Assembly (NCBI RefSeq): GCF_000372525.1
Contig: NZ_AQUR01000098.1
Location: 92,839 to 156,838, forward strand
Reading direction: 5' to 3'
Source of the DNA: Cupriavidus neocaledonicus
GTDB taxonomy: Bacteria > Pseudomonadota > Gammaproteobacteria > Burkholderiales > Burkholderiaceae
DNA length: 64,000 nucleotides
The notes below the pieces were generated by a model. It was not told the DNA's origin. It saw only the letters and a list, made by a program, of their open reading frames with translations, and did no database searches. A program made the position numbers and the translations under genes. Below are positions 18,256 through 27,642 of this stretch, piece by piece. Every line of letters starts with the position of its first letter. Positions within the stretch are counted from its first letter, which is position 1.

Positions 18256-19350
18256 TTAAAACTTGTGCCGGAGATTCGCCGTGATCCCTGTCTGGTTTTG
18301 CCCTGGGGTCGCCGTGCCAAATCCATTCAGCCCCAGCGCTGAATTGTCCTTGTTGTGTGCATAGCCCACCGTCAGGAAGGCGTCGGTCCGTCTGGACAGC
18401 GCATAGTTGACCGACGCCGCCAGGCTCCACGGATCCTGCCCGGAGTTTCTGTTATTGAAGTAATAGCCAGCCGCTGTCATACCCACCGCCGGCGACACTT
18501 GCAGGCGGTAACCGATCCAATAGATGTCGTTGCGGCGCACCTGGCCGCCCGGGACAACGCCGATGTCGCCTCTGAACCACCGGTAGCCCGCCGATATCGT
18601 GCCCTGCCCCAGCACGTAGCTGGCCCCCAGGCCAAGGCGTCGGTCGGTCTGGCCTGAACTTTGCCCGGAGATCCCCGTTGTGCCTTGTTGCTGGTCATAG
18701 ACCACCGTCGCGCCGAATCGGCCGGCTGCATACTCCAGGCCGCCGCCGAAGGCCCGGTCGCTCCTGACGTCCCCGGGCAATTCACCGGCGGGTGCGCTGC
18801 CGCCGCCGCTCGCCACGACCGAGCCCCGCGCCAGGCTGTACAGGGCCACGGCGGTGACGGGCCCGAACTTGCCGGTGTACTTTGCGGTATTGTCGTAACG
18901 ACCGACCAGAACGGGGTCCAGCATGAACGCGGAGTACCGTGTTGCGAACCCCGTCGGATCGTAATTGATCAGCAGGTCGAACAACGCATTCTGCTGACGA
19001 CCCAGCGTCATACGCCCCCACTCGCTTTCCAGCCCCACATAAGCCTGCCTGCCAAAGAGCCGGCCGCCCTGGCCCATGCCGGTATCGAGATCAAAGCCGC
19101 TCTCGAGCACGTACACGGCCTTGCTGCCGCTGCCAAGGCCTTCAACGCCTCGCAGGCCCCAACGCGAGCCCGATACGTTGCCGCTGGTCATCCGCAGCTG
19201 CTTATTCCCGGCTGCATCGGCCTTGGTCAGGTACTCGATGCCGATGTCGCCAACGCCGTAGAGGGTGACAGTCGACTGTGCCGCAGCCAGCTGGGAAACC
19301 AACGCCAGCAGCATGCCGGCACACAACTCTCTTTTCATGAGCGTCTTCAT
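18256..19350 (-). CDS. Burkholderia-type outer-membrane porin
   Basis: A 364-aa 16-stranded porin of the Gram-negative porin_4 group. It has a signal peptide (MKTLMKRELCAGMLLALVSQLAAAQ). STVTLYGVGDIGIEYL opens the barrel, SRWGLRGVEGLGSGSKAVYVLESGF is the classical second-strand motif, GRQAYVGLESEWGRMTLGRQ follows, and the protein ends in Phe as required for BAM recognition. The start at MKTLMKREL is supported by GGAAGG. It lies downstream of the exported lyase homologue on the same strand with ~130 bp between, so they may be co-transcribed. Confidence 0.92.
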   Translation of the reverse strand: MKTLMKRELCAGMLLALVSQLAAAQSTVTLYGVGDIGIEYLTKADAAGNKQLRMTSGNVSGSRWGLRGVEGLGSGSKAVYVLESGFDLDTGMGQGGRLFGRQAYVGLESEWGRMTLGRQQNALFDLLINYDPTGFATRYSAFMLDPVLVGRYDNTAKYTGKFGPVTAVALYSLARGSVVASGGGSAPAGELPGDVRSDRAFGGGLEYAAGRFGATVVYDQQQGTTGISGQSSGQTDRRLGLGASYVLGQGTISAGYRWFRGDIGVVPGGQVRRNDIYWIGYRLQVSPAVGMTAAGYYFNNRNSGQDPWSLAASVNYALSRRTDAFLTVGYAHNKDNSALGLNGFGTATPGQNQTGITANLRHKF

Positions 19351-19482
19351 TTTTTGAATGCCTTCCATGGATGGGATCTACGCGTGCGTTGGCGAGCCAG
19401 ACCGCCCGTGCGCCCTGGCTGAATGCAACGCAGCACTTGAGAGAGCGCCCGCCGTGTCGTCTTGTTCTGGCGGAACCCGGGC

Positions 19483-21156
19483 TCAGGGCCTGTAGGCCCT
19501 CAACACTTCAGCAGCGGCCCGGTAGTCGCCGGTCAGGGGGCGGTCCTGCTCAAGAAACGCCACGCGCTTGCGCAATGCATCGGCGAGTGCCTGCGTGGCG
19601 GGCGACAACGTGAACGCCGGATCCTTGCGGCGACGCAACTCGGCCGCCTGGACGGCATGGACGAGCTCGATGGCCAGCAGTGCATAGGTGTTGTCGATCT
19701 GCTTGCGCACGCGTTGCACCACCGCCGGCGCGTTGGTGGCGACATCTTCGATATTTCCTGACGAGGGGGAAAAATCCATGGAAACCGGTTGCGCCAGCGA
19801 CTTGTTTTCCGCAGCGAGCGCGATGGCTGGCTTCTCCATCGCGCCGAATGCATGGACCGTATGCTCCGTGCCGAGGGAGCGCGACAGACTGGTGAAGTTG
19901 GGATCGTTCAGCCGTCCGATGCGCTGCGCCGATGCCAGGGAATGATGCCCAAGCGCGATGGCAGTCTGCTCGAACGCGAGTACCCAGGGCAAGGGCACGA
20001 AATTCGCGGTGGGAAGCACTGCCCCGCCCCTTGCCAGATAGCTTTGCTGCTCTTGCCACCGGCTCGACCTTGGCTTCACACCAATCGCCACGCCCGGGTT
20101 GTCATCCGACGCGTTGTACTGCACGTTCAGCAGCGCGCGCAATTCCGACTGCGTACGATCGAGTTCGCCGATCAGGAAAACACCGGTACGGAAACTGAGC
20201 GGGTCCTGCAGGCGGCGCGACGCGTCCTGGTTCCACAGACTGGAGCCACTCAACAGGCGGCGCAATTCGGCTCCGGCTTTGACCGTGTCCGGAAAGGGCC
20301 GCAACGCGAGGGAATCTTCCAGGAACGGAGAGACATTGCCGTTGAGCGCTTGCAAGCTTAACGCGTAGACAAGCTTGGAATGCCGGCCCAGATTCGCAAG
20401 ATCCACCAGCGCGAGCGACGCCAGGCCAGAGGCATAGGAATTGGAGCTGAGAATCGACAGGCCGTCCTTGCCGAACGGCTGTATCGGTGCAACCCCGGCG
20501 GCCGCAAACGCGGCGGACGCCGGCTGCCGACGGCCTTGATAGTACACGTCTCCTTCTCCGAGCATGGCCACGCCCACATGGCTGAGGATGGTGATGTCCG
20601 CCTCGCCGATGGAGCCGACCGAAGGGATCGCAGGCGTAATGCCCTCGTTCAGGAAGCGAACGTACGCGTCGACGATACTCTCTTGCACGCCGCCGCCCCC
20701 GGAGAGCAGCGCATTCAGGCGGGCAGCCATCGCGGCACGGACGTCGGCAACCGGCGCGTCGGGCCCGGCGCCACCACTATGCGCACGCAGCAGCGCGATA
20801 TTGAAGCGCCGCGACGCTTCCACGATCTCCTGGGTCAGTTCCCCGCTGGCATCGACCATGGACCGGTCCTTGTTGAGCCCGACACCGACCGTCAGTCCAT
20901 AAATCTGTTTGCCTGCGCGCGCGGCATCCAGCAGCACCGCATGCGCTTCGCGAACGCGCTGGCGTGCCGCCGGCGCGATGCGCACCGGCTCGCCGTGGGC
21001 AATGCGGACGATGGCTTCCGGCGTAGCGTTGCGGCCATCGAGCTCCACCTCGGCGAGGGCGGGCAATGCCATGCAGGCCGCAAATGCGGCGAGGCCCAGC
21101 GCACGACCAAATGCGAGAACTGGTTTGCTACGGAACACCAATGGATTGCGTTTCAT
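19483..21156 (-). CDS. Exported histidine/aromatic ammonia-lyase homologue lacking the canonical MIO serine
   Basis: A 557-aa HAL/PAL superfamily protein with a signal peptide (residues ~1-35, ending MALPALA). Family landmarks are YGLTVGVG (Tyr86, equivalent of the HAL active-site Tyr), NASDDNPG, and SSGNIEDVATNAP (Glu of the lyase site). The position of the Ala-Ser-Gly triad that forms the MIO electrophile reads Ser182-Ile-Gly in PSVGSIGEAD, so the dehydratable middle Ser is Ile. The nearby DASGEL at 102-106 is not at the MIO position. Export plus the altered triad make canonical ammonia-lyase activity doubtful. Porin gene follows. Start chosen at MKRNPL for the signal peptide. Confidence 0.75.
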   Translation of the reverse strand: MKRNPLVFRSKPVLAFGRALGLAAFAACMALPALAEVELDGRNATPEAIVRIAHGEPVRIAPAARQRVREAHAVLLDAARAGKQIYGLTVGVGLNKDRSMVDASGELTQEIVEASRRFNIALLRAHSGGAGPDAPVADVRAAMAARLNALLSGGGGVQESIVDAYVRFLNEGITPAIPSVGSIGEADITILSHVGVAMLGEGDVYYQGRRQPASAAFAAAGVAPIQPFGKDGLSILSSNSYASGLASLALVDLANLGRHSKLVYALSLQALNGNVSPFLEDSLALRPFPDTVKAGAELRRLLSGSSLWNQDASRRLQDPLSFRTGVFLIGELDRTQSELRALLNVQYNASDDNPGVAIGVKPRSSRWQEQQSYLARGGAVLPTANFVPLPWVLAFEQTAIALGHHSLASAQRIGRLNDPNFTSLSRSLGTEHTVHAFGAMEKPAIALAAENKSLAQPVSMDFSPSSGNIEDVATNAPAVVQRVRKQIDNTYALLAIELVHAVQAAELRRRKDPAFTLSPATQALADALRKRVAFLEQDRPLTGDYRAAAEVLRAYRP

Positions 21157-21671
21157 GGCTGGCTCAATAATTTTTGGACAAAGCGCGTGCATTACCGCGC
21201 CCCGGAGCGCGGCAGCGATTCGGTTAAGACAAGAAAGGAATCAGGACAGCAGTGGCACGGCGTTACGGCTGGGGATGGCCCAACGCACGTATGGCGCTAC
21301 GGTGCCGCCGCCCTTTGCATCGACTGGTGCCGGAAGGCGCGGCGGTCACTGGAACCATGGGAGACAGTGTAGTCACAGGCCCATTAACCGACTTATGCTT
21401 TTTTGTCGGTAACCCTTAACACCCCGTTAATTGCCATAGGGACGAACCTTCGCAGACCGGGTGTTCGCGCAGTCATGCTGGTCTGGGATTTGGCGGGGTC
21501 CAAGATGCCGCTGACCCGGCGCGATCTGGAGTCGAGCCGCTGCACCGGCTTGCGGTCGCGCGGCGCGGTGAAGTCCAGCTGCTTGAGCCTGCTTTCTCAC
21601 GAATCGCAGCATGCGGCCCCCCATCCGGGGAGCGTGCTGCGCGCGTCAAGCGTGTGCGCTGAAGCGGTTGA
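21157..21671. promoter_or_regulatory. Intergenic region upstream of the lyase homologue
   Basis: 515 bp without a supported gene. An AT-richer core at about 21375-21435 (cattaaccgacttatgcttttttgtcggtaacccttaacaccccgttaatt in part) holds repeated TTAAC/GTTAA words and the inverted pair accgac...gtcggt (21386-21412), a likely promoter/operator area. The remainder reads as arginine-rich shadow frames. Confidence 0.4.
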
Positions 21672-22505
21672 CTATGCGCGCAGGAAGCGGCCGATGGTTC
21701 CGGCCGCGCTCTCGGCGCCAGTCACAAGAAAGAGGTGCCCGTCGTCGACCAGATGCAGCGCCGCGTTGGGAATCACCGCGGCCAGGATCCTGGCATTGAC
21801 TGGCGGCACGATAGGGTCGTCGGTCCCGTGCATCACCAGCGTGGGCTGCTTCAGCGCGCCCAGCCAGGGCAGGCTGCTCCAGCCCCAGGCCGCCAGCAGC
21901 TGGTAGAGGTAGCCGCGTCCGCGCGGCGGCTGCATGTGCCGGCCGTGCTGGTCGAGCCATGCGGGGTCATGACGCAAGGCACCGCCATACAGGTCGGCGC
22001 CAACGCGGCGCAGATACTGCGGATCGGTATAGCGGCGCAGGCCGATCATCTTGGTCAGCACTGACAGCCTGCCAGGCACCATGATGACGCCGGGCGAGGT
22101 GGCCGCCAGGACCAGGCGTCTGCAACGGTCGGCATGAAGCCGGGCAAATTCCTGCGCCAGCGCTCCGCCCCACGACACGCCAAGCGCATCGACCTGGCCA
22201 TCGTAGCCAAGGCGCGACAGCAGCCGGTCGGCCAGCACGCAGAGACCGGAGAAGCGGTAAGGCATCAGCGGCGCGGGAGAGCCGCCGACCCCGGGAACGT
22301 CGAAGAGAATCACTTCGATGTCAGGCAGTGCGTCGACAAAGGGCTTGAGCAGTTCGAAGTTGGCGCCGATACCGTTGAAGACCAGCAGCGGCGGGCCGGC
22401 GTCGCGGCCCGGCCGGATGCCGGTCCTGAGTACCTGGCCGTCCAGATCCACGGTCCGGACCTCGAGCTTGTGGCCGGCTTGCGTGCCGGCATCGATGATT
22501 GTCAT
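21672..22505 (-). CDS. phaZ: Intracellular medium-chain-length PHA depolymerase
   Basis: A ~277-aa alpha/beta hydrolase that closely follows the Pseudomonas mcl-PHA depolymerase pattern: LLVFNGIGANFELLKPFVDAL, VILFDVPGVGGSPAP, YRFSGL, nucleophile elbow GVSWGGALAQ, and HLVDDGHLFLVTGAE carrying the catalytic His. It should hydrolyse storage polyester to hydroxyacids at granules. The start at MTIIDAG follows AGGAC; the longer frame is possible. Last gene of a phaJ-phaC-phasin-phaZ run on the minus strand. Confidence 0.88.
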   Translation of the reverse strand: MTIIDAGTQAGHKLEVRTVDLDGQVLRTGIRPGRDAGPPLLVFNGIGANFELLKPFVDALPDIEVILFDVPGVGGSPAPLMPYRFSGLCVLADRLLSRLGYDGQVDALGVSWGGALAQEFARLHADRCRRLVLAATSPGVIMVPGRLSVLTKMIGLRRYTDPQYLRRVGADLYGGALRHDPAWLDQHGRHMQPPRGRGYLYQLLAAWGWSSLPWLGALKQPTLVMHGTDDPIVPPVNARILAAVIPNAALHLVDDGHLFLVTGAESAAGTIGRFLRA

Positions 22506-22568
22506 CAGTTTGTCCTGGAGACGTTGGCGCGCAGGCCTGGACGGCACGCCGGCCAGGCCCGCCGGCGT

Positions 22569-23009
22569 TTATGCCTTAGGGCGCAGGATGCCCTTGACCT
22601 CCTCAACGTTCTCCGCGATGCGCCGGCCGACCGTGGCGATGCTGTCCGCCTGGGCCTTGTAGAGCGTATCGCTCAGGCCGCGCAGGCCGGCCACGGCCTT
22701 GTGCAGCGAGCGCGGCAGCGCTTGCGCTACCCTGGCAGAAGGCTTGTCCTCGGCGGACTCGCCGCCGCGTGCCAGCGCCTGCAGGTCGGCGGCGGTGTCG
22801 CACAGGTACTCGGCCTGCAGGCGCACCACCGATTGCAGGCCGCTCAGCAGCGTGATGTTGATGCTGGCCAGCGCCTCGATATCCTTGCGGCGCGACTCGA
22901 GGATCGCGGCCGGGTCCAGGCGATTGTGCCGGACGAAGTCAAGCAGCTTGCGGTGCGGGGCCTGAGACGCCTGCCGGGCGGCGGCGTCCGCGGTGTTGGT
23001 CGATTCCAT
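22569..23009 (-). CDS. Phasin family protein (PHA granule-associated)
   Basis: A 146-aa all-helical amphipathic protein of phasin length. A first helix block (residues ~20-60, LLDFVRHNRLDPAAILESRRKDIEALAS) and a long second block (75-140) ending in an ENVEEVKG segment match the phasin pattern. Phasins coat polyhydroxyalkanoate granules and modulate their number and synthase access. It sits between phaC and phaZ genes in the same orientation, which strengthens the call. A GAGGAGAT site precedes the ATG. Confidence 0.82.
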   Translation of the reverse strand: MESTNTADAAARQASQAPHRKLLDFVRHNRLDPAAILESRRKDIEALASINITLLSGLQSVVRLQAEYLCDTAADLQALARGGESAEDKPSARVAQALPRSLHKAVAGLRGLSDTLYKAQADSIATVGRRIAENVEEVKGILRPKA

Positions 23010-23093
23010 CTGGGTATCTCCTCACGGTTGGGTTGCAAAAATCGAAACTGCGGTTGGCCGCCGCGCATGGGCCGGCGCCCATGGATCTGGGCA

Positions 23094-24854
23094 TCACGCT
23101 TCGGTCACATAGCGTCCGGGCGCCTCGCCACAGGGTGCGAATTGCGCGCTGCCTGGAACGTCTGGCGCGCGGCGCTTTGGGCCTGAGCGCGCCTGCAGCC
23201 ACTGGCTCCAGTGTTCCCACCATGAGTCCTGCACGGCGGTCGCGCCGTCAAGCCAGGCCTGCGGATCGGCGGCCGGCGCGCCGCCGCGGAAAAACTTCGC
23301 CTTCGGGTTGCCGGGGGGATTGACCAGGCTCTGCACGTGACCGCTGGAACTCAGCACGAACTCGGTGCGCCCGCCAAAGGCGCGCATCGACCGGTAAACC
23401 GCCTTCCATGGCGTGATGTGGTCGGTCATGCCGGCCAGCACATACTTGTCGCAGGTCACGTCGGACAGCGTGATGGCGTGGCCGAGCACGTGCAGCGTGC
23501 GCGGCGTGGCGAGCTGGTTCATCGTAAGCATGTCGAGGAACTGGCCGTGCAAGCCGGCGGGCAGCCGCGTGGTGTCGTTGTTCCAGTAGAGGACATCGAA
23601 GGCCGGCGGCGCATTGCCGAGCAGGTAGTTGTTGACCCAGTAATTCCACACCAGGTCGTTCGGCCGCAGCCAGGCAAAAATCCGTCCCAGCGCCGCGCCG
23701 TCGAGCACGCCGAGCGCCTGGCTGCCCTGCCGCGCTGCCGTGACGGCCTCAGGCGTGCTGAACAGCCCGAGCTGCGACTCCGCATCGAGTCCGAACACCG
23801 ATACCATCAGCGTCGCGGCATGCACCAGCTTTTCGCCGCTGGCGGCGCAATAACCCATCAGCGCCGCCATGGTCATCGCGCCGGAGCAGGCGCCATGCAG
23901 GTTGACGTCGGCACTGCCGGTGATAGCGCGGATCGCCCCGATCGCCTCGATCAGCGCGCTGACATAGGTGTCCAGGTTCCAGTCGCGCTGCGCCGCGGTG
24001 GGATTGCGCCAGCTGACGATGAATACCTGCAGCTCCTGCGCCAGCAGGTACTCCACCATGCTCTTGCCGCTGGCCAGGTCGAACACATAGAACTTGTTGA
24101 CCTGCGGCGGCACGATCAGCTGCGGGCGCGCATGCACGCGGGCCGTGGACGGCGCGTACTGGATCAGTTCCAGCACTTCGTTGCGGAACACCACCGCGCC
24201 CGGCGTCGTCGCCAGGTTCTGGCCAACCCTGAAGGCTTCCTTGTCCACCTGGGCCGGCATGCCGCCGTTGCTCAGGGTATCGGCGACCAGGTTGGCCAGC
24301 CCGCTGACCAGGTTCATCCCGCACGACTCCACCGTCCTTCTCAGCGCGGCGGGGTTGCCCAGCAGGGTATTGGTCGGGGCCAGCGCATCGATCACCAGCT
24401 CGGTGAAGTACTGCGCGCGGTGCTTGCTGCGAGCGTCCATCACCGAGCGCCGCACAAAGCCGCCCAGTGCGTCGCGCCAGGCCTGGTAGCCCTGCAGCGA
24501 CATGCGGTACAGCGGATTGTCACGCCAGGCGGCATCGCCAAAGCGCCGGTCCCGCGCCGACGGCAACGGCGCCGAGCCATCCAGGACGCTGACGAGATCG
24601 TGCGCCAGTTGCGCCTGCTGCTCGAGCACGAGCACCGGCTCCTGTACGCACTGCGCGCCGATCTGCTGCGCGGTGCTGACGAAGTCCTCCGGCCTCAGGC
24701 CGACGAATGGATTGGGACCGGCCAGCGTCGGGTTCGCGTCGATGGCTTCGATTGTTTCGATGGCCCCCGCCGCGGTGGCGGCCATCACCGTCGCGGCCTG
24801 CCTGTTCCTGCCGGCCTTGCTGGCCGGTCTGCGCGCCCTGGATGCGGTTGTCAT
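23094..24854 (-). CDS. phaC: Class II-like poly(3-hydroxyalkanoate) synthase
   Basis: A 586-aa PHA synthase. Active-site cysteine is Cys323 in HGACSGAM (lipase-like box), with Asp in AGMTDHITPWK and His in LSSSGHVQSLVNPPGNPK. Segments NPLYRMSLQGYQAWR, GAVVFRNEVLELIQY, PPQVNKFYVFDL and RPNDLVWNYWVNNYLLGN match Pseudomonas class II enzymes (mcl-PHA) far better than the Cupriavidus class I synthase. An N-terminal Ala/Arg-rich tail of ~40 residues is extra. Start ATG is preceded by AGGAG. Polymerises (R)-3-hydroxyacyl-CoA supplied by the adjacent PhaJ-like hydratase. Confidence 0.9.
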   Translation of the reverse strand: MTTASRARRPASKAGRNRQAATVMAATAAGAIETIEAIDANPTLAGPNPFVGLRPEDFVSTAQQIGAQCVQEPVLVLEQQAQLAHDLVSVLDGSAPLPSARDRRFGDAAWRDNPLYRMSLQGYQAWRDALGGFVRRSVMDARSKHRAQYFTELVIDALAPTNTLLGNPAALRRTVESCGMNLVSGLANLVADTLSNGGMPAQVDKEAFRVGQNLATTPGAVVFRNEVLELIQYAPSTARVHARPQLIVPPQVNKFYVFDLASGKSMVEYLLAQELQVFIVSWRNPTAAQRDWNLDTYVSALIEAIGAIRAITGSADVNLHGACSGAMTMAALMGYCAASGEKLVHAATLMVSVFGLDAESQLGLFSTPEAVTAARQGSQALGVLDGAALGRIFAWLRPNDLVWNYWVNNYLLGNAPPAFDVLYWNNDTTRLPAGLHGQFLDMLTMNQLATPRTLHVLGHAITLSDVTCDKYVLAGMTDHITPWKAVYRSMRAFGGRTEFVLSSSGHVQSLVNPPGNPKAKFFRGGAPAADPQAWLDGATAVQDSWWEHWSQWLQARSGPKRRAPDVPGSAQFAPCGEAPGRYVTEA

Positions 24855-24912
24855 GTTGCTGCTCCTGCCTCTGCCTTGCTGCTTTCTGCCTGTACCCGTG
24901 TCGTGTCCCGCT

Positions 24913-25377
24913 TCATGCCATGACAAGTGCGAGGGCTTCCGCCACCATGGCGGGCCTGGCTTCACCCTCGACTTCCATCGTGTTTTCCATGCGCAACAGC
25001 ACGCGGCCGTCGCCCTTGTCATCGACGGACAACAGCCTGACGCGATTGCGCACGCGCCCGCCCGCCCTGACCGGCGCCAGGAAGCGGGTCTTCTCCAGGC
25101 CGTAGTTCACCGCGGCGCGCGCGTCGCCCGGCACCACGCCCATGCCGGTCAGCTTTCCCGCCAGCAGCGACAGCGTCAGGTAGCCATGGGCGATGGTGCC
25201 GCCGAACGGGCTTTCCTTGCGGGCGCGCTCGACATCGACATGGATCCACTGGCGGTCCCCGGTGCATTCCGCGAATGCGTCGATGCGCGCCTGGTCCACT
25301 TCCATCCACTCGGACACACCGAGTTCCTTGCCGACGAACGCGCAGAGCGTTGCCATGCTGTAGCCTTCGATTGCCAT
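24913..25377 (-). CDS. phaJ: MaoC-family (R)-specific enoyl-CoA hydratase
   Basis: A 154-aa hot-dog hydratase. The catalytic Asp-His pair is in ECTGDRQWIHVDVERA, followed by SPFGGTIAHGYLTLSLL, the hydratase-2 signature. It would convert trans-2-enoyl-CoA from beta-oxidation to (R)-3-hydroxyacyl-CoA, the precursor for the PHA synthase gene 58 bp downstream. GAGGAG lies just before the ATG. First gene of the phaJ-phaC-phasin-phaZ set. The symbol reflects role by context; some MaoC proteins of this type act on other acyl-CoAs. Confidence 0.83.
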   Translation of the reverse strand: MAIEGYSMATLCAFVGKELGVSEWMEVDQARIDAFAECTGDRQWIHVDVERARKESPFGGTIAHGYLTLSLLAGKLTGMGVVPGDARAAVNYGLEKTRFLAPVRAGGRVRNRVRLLSVDDKGDGRVLLRMENTMEVEGEARPAMVAEALALVMA

Positions 25378-25615
25378 AGGTCTCCTCGCTTGATTCGGTG
25401 CCGCGCGTTGGCCCGCGCGGATCTGATGCCGGCATCGTAGTGGCGACGCGCACCAGGGCGGCTACCAAAACCGGCCCAATCGCTGACAAAACCTGCCGCT
25501 TTGCGCGCATGTGCCGCGGCAGCCGCGCAATGCGCACGCGAAGCCGCCCATGGTGGCGGAAACGGCCAGTCGCCGGCCGTCATTGCCGGGCACATTGCCG
25601 GGCTGCGATACGCGG

Positions 25616-26710
25616 CTACGGCGCGCGGCGGTAGGCGTTCGGCGTGCTGCCGGTCCAGTGGCGAAAGGCACGATGGAACGCGGTGGGATTGTCGAAGCCC
25701 ACGTCGAAGGCAATGGCCGCGATCGGATCCTCCGAACGCGTCAGGCGCTGGATGGCGAGATCGCGCCGGACATCGTCCTTGATGGCCTGGAATGTGGTGC
25801 CTTCCGCGGCAAGGCGGCGGCACAGCGTGCGCACCGAACAATGCAGCGCCAGCGCCGCGGCCTCGATCCTGGGAGGATCCGGCAGGCGGTCGGCCACGTA
25901 CTGCCGCACGCGATGACAGGTCATCTGCTCGGCGAACGAGACAAAGATCCAGTCCGCGGGCGCGCGCGCCAGGAACTTCTCCAGGTCTGGCTTGCGCTGG
26001 CGCACCGGCATGTCGAGGTAAGCCGCGTCAAAGATCATGCGGATCCGCTGGCAGCCGAAATGCACCGGACCGGGAAACAGGTAGAGATGGTCGCTGGCCA
26101 GCGGCGGCCGGCCGGATGGCAGTTCCACCGCCTGCAGCGGAATCTCCTTGCGAACCAGCCACGACGTGACGCCATGCACCAGCTTCAGCATCAGTTCGCG
26201 GCCCAGCATGCTTACGGCGGGCGATGCCGGATACTCCACCAGCTCCACATAGCCCGAAGCCCCATCGCGCCGCGACTCGATGCGGAAATCGTCGAGGATC
26301 AGGTGGAAGAACTGCCCGAACCGGTGCAGCGCCACTTCCAGCCTTGGCGCATCCAGCAAGCTCAGGCACAGGTATTTGAGCGTGCCATTGCGCAGAGGGC
26401 GGCTGAAGATGCCCGGCATTTCATCGTCGTGTTCGTGCGCGAGCAGCCGGTACAACGTGGCGAACTGCTCTTGCGTCACGCGCGCCGCCGGCTCCGCAAG
26501 CAGTTCGGCCGCAATGCCGGAGCACTCCGCCAGCCGCGCGATCGCCGTCGGGTCGGCTCCACAAAGAAAGCCGTTGACGAAGGAGATGGGGACGGTAGGA
26601 GACAGGGCGTTCACGCTAGCGCGCTGGCAGTGCATGCCGCAGGAAAGAGGTCGGCGCATTCTGCGTCTGGCTTCCGCCAACGCGCAAGCTGCAAGCGGCC
26701 CGTCGGACAT
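25616..26710 (-). CDS. AraC-family transcriptional regulator
   Basis: A ~364-aa regulator. The N-terminal ~240 residues resemble the arabinose-binding-like/OruR-type ligand domain (FLCGADPTAIARLAE, LMLKLVHGVTSWLV, FDAAYLDMPV). The C-terminal ~100 residues carry two helix-turn-helix units (ALALHCSVRTLCRRLAAEGTTFQAI and IAAIAFDVGFDNPTAFHRAFRHWTGSTPNAYRR), the canonical AraC signature. The ATG at 26710 follows AGGGA; a GTG 21 bp upstream is an alternative. It lies upstream of the PHA genes on the same strand and probably regulates them. Ligand unknown, perhaps a fatty or hydroxy acid. Confidence 0.88.
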   Translation of the reverse strand: MSDGPLAACALAEARRRMRRPLSCGMHCQRASVNALSPTVPISFVNGFLCGADPTAIARLAECSGIAAELLAEPAARVTQEQFATLYRLLAHEHDDEMPGIFSRPLRNGTLKYLCLSLLDAPRLEVALHRFGQFFHLILDDFRIESRRDGASGYVELVEYPASPAVSMLGRELMLKLVHGVTSWLVRKEIPLQAVELPSGRPPLASDHLYLFPGPVHFGCQRIRMIFDAAYLDMPVRQRKPDLEKFLARAPADWIFVSFAEQMTCHRVRQYVADRLPDPPRIEAAALALHCSVRTLCRRLAAEGTTFQAIKDDVRRDLAIQRLTRSEDPIAAIAFDVGFDNPTAFHRAFRHWTGSTPNAYRRAP

Positions 26711-26883
26711 CGTGTTTTCCCTGCCTGTCACGAAATGTCAATTGATCGTCCCGTATCGTCAAAATTTCCTGGCTCCACTGGACCAAACTCCGTGCTCACC
26801 GCAGACGGCAACCAAAGCCGCCGGACCGCGCCGCCGGATACCCGGCAGGCGCGCGCACCGATGCCATGATCAGGAGCCAACGC

Positions 26884-27642
26884 ATGCAATGCCCCGACAA
26901 TTCCCCACACCCCGACAACGGCTCCAGGCGCCAGTCGTTTGCCCTGGATCAACCGGCGACGCTTTCGGTCGAGGCCTATTTCGACCTGATCTGCCCCTGG
27001 TGCCTGATCGGCAAAAGGCACCTGGAAACCGCCATCGCCTGGCTTGGCCGCGAGCGCCCGGACGTTGCCGTGCAGGTGACGTGGCGTTCTTACCCGCTGA
27101 TCCCCACGACCCCGCCTGCCGGCCTTCCGTACCGCGAGTTCTATCTGGCGCGGCTGGGCAGCCCGGAGGCCGTGGCGATGCGCCAGGCGCAGGTGCGTGC
27201 CGCGGCAAGGGATGCCGGCCTCACGCTGGCGCTGGAGCGCATCGAAACCTTCCCGAGCACGCTGCTGGCCCACCGGCTGGTGCGCCATGCGCGCCAGCAG
27301 GCCGGCGCCGGCGTGGCTGGCTTGCTGATCGAAGAACTGTTCCAGCGCTACTTCATTCGCGCCGAGAACATCGGTGACCCGCGCTTGCTGCGGCAGGCCG
27401 CGGCGTCGTGCGGCATCGCCTTGCCCGAGCATGCCGACAGCACCGGCGGGGATGACCTGGACTGGCTGCCATCGGTGCACGGCCCGCTCGACCCGCCGGC
27501 GCGCGCCGGTCTCGGCGTTCCCTGTTTTGTGTTCAACGGCACGCATAGGGTGTCGGGTGCGCGGCCGCCTGAGGTACTGCTCCAAACCATGCACCAGGCG
27601 CTGGCACGTGCCAAACGGCGCGCCACGTTGGCGGCTGGCTGA
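26884..27642 (+). CDS. DsbA-family oxidoreductase (FrnE-like)
   Basis: A 252-aa thioredoxin-fold protein. FDLICPWCLIGKRHLE contains the CPWC redox motif near residue 37, as in FrnE and 2-hydroxychromene-2-carboxylate isomerase relatives. VPCFVFNG near the C-terminus supplies the cis-proline segment. No signal peptide, so it acts in the cytoplasm, likely as a disulfide isomerase or oxidoreductase. CAGGAG stands before the ATG at 26884. Divergent from the AraC gene. Confidence 0.85.
   Translation: MQCPDNSPHPDNGSRRQSFALDQPATLSVEAYFDLICPWCLIGKRHLETAIAWLGRERPDVAVQVTWRSYPLIPTTPPAGLPYREFYLARLGSPEAVAMRQAQVRAAARDAGLTLALERIETFPSTLLAHRLVRHARQQAGAGVAGLLIEELFQRYFIRAENIGDPRLLRQAAASCGIALPEHADSTGGDDLDWLPSVHGPLDPPARAGLGVPCFVFNGTHRVSGARPPEVLLQTMHQALARAKRRATLAAG

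Noticed and set aside
20867..20881. ASG triplet (DASGEL) in the lyase homologue as the MIO site
   Set aside because: It lies ~80 residues before the loop where HAL/PAL form MIO; the aligned loop reads GSIGEAD.
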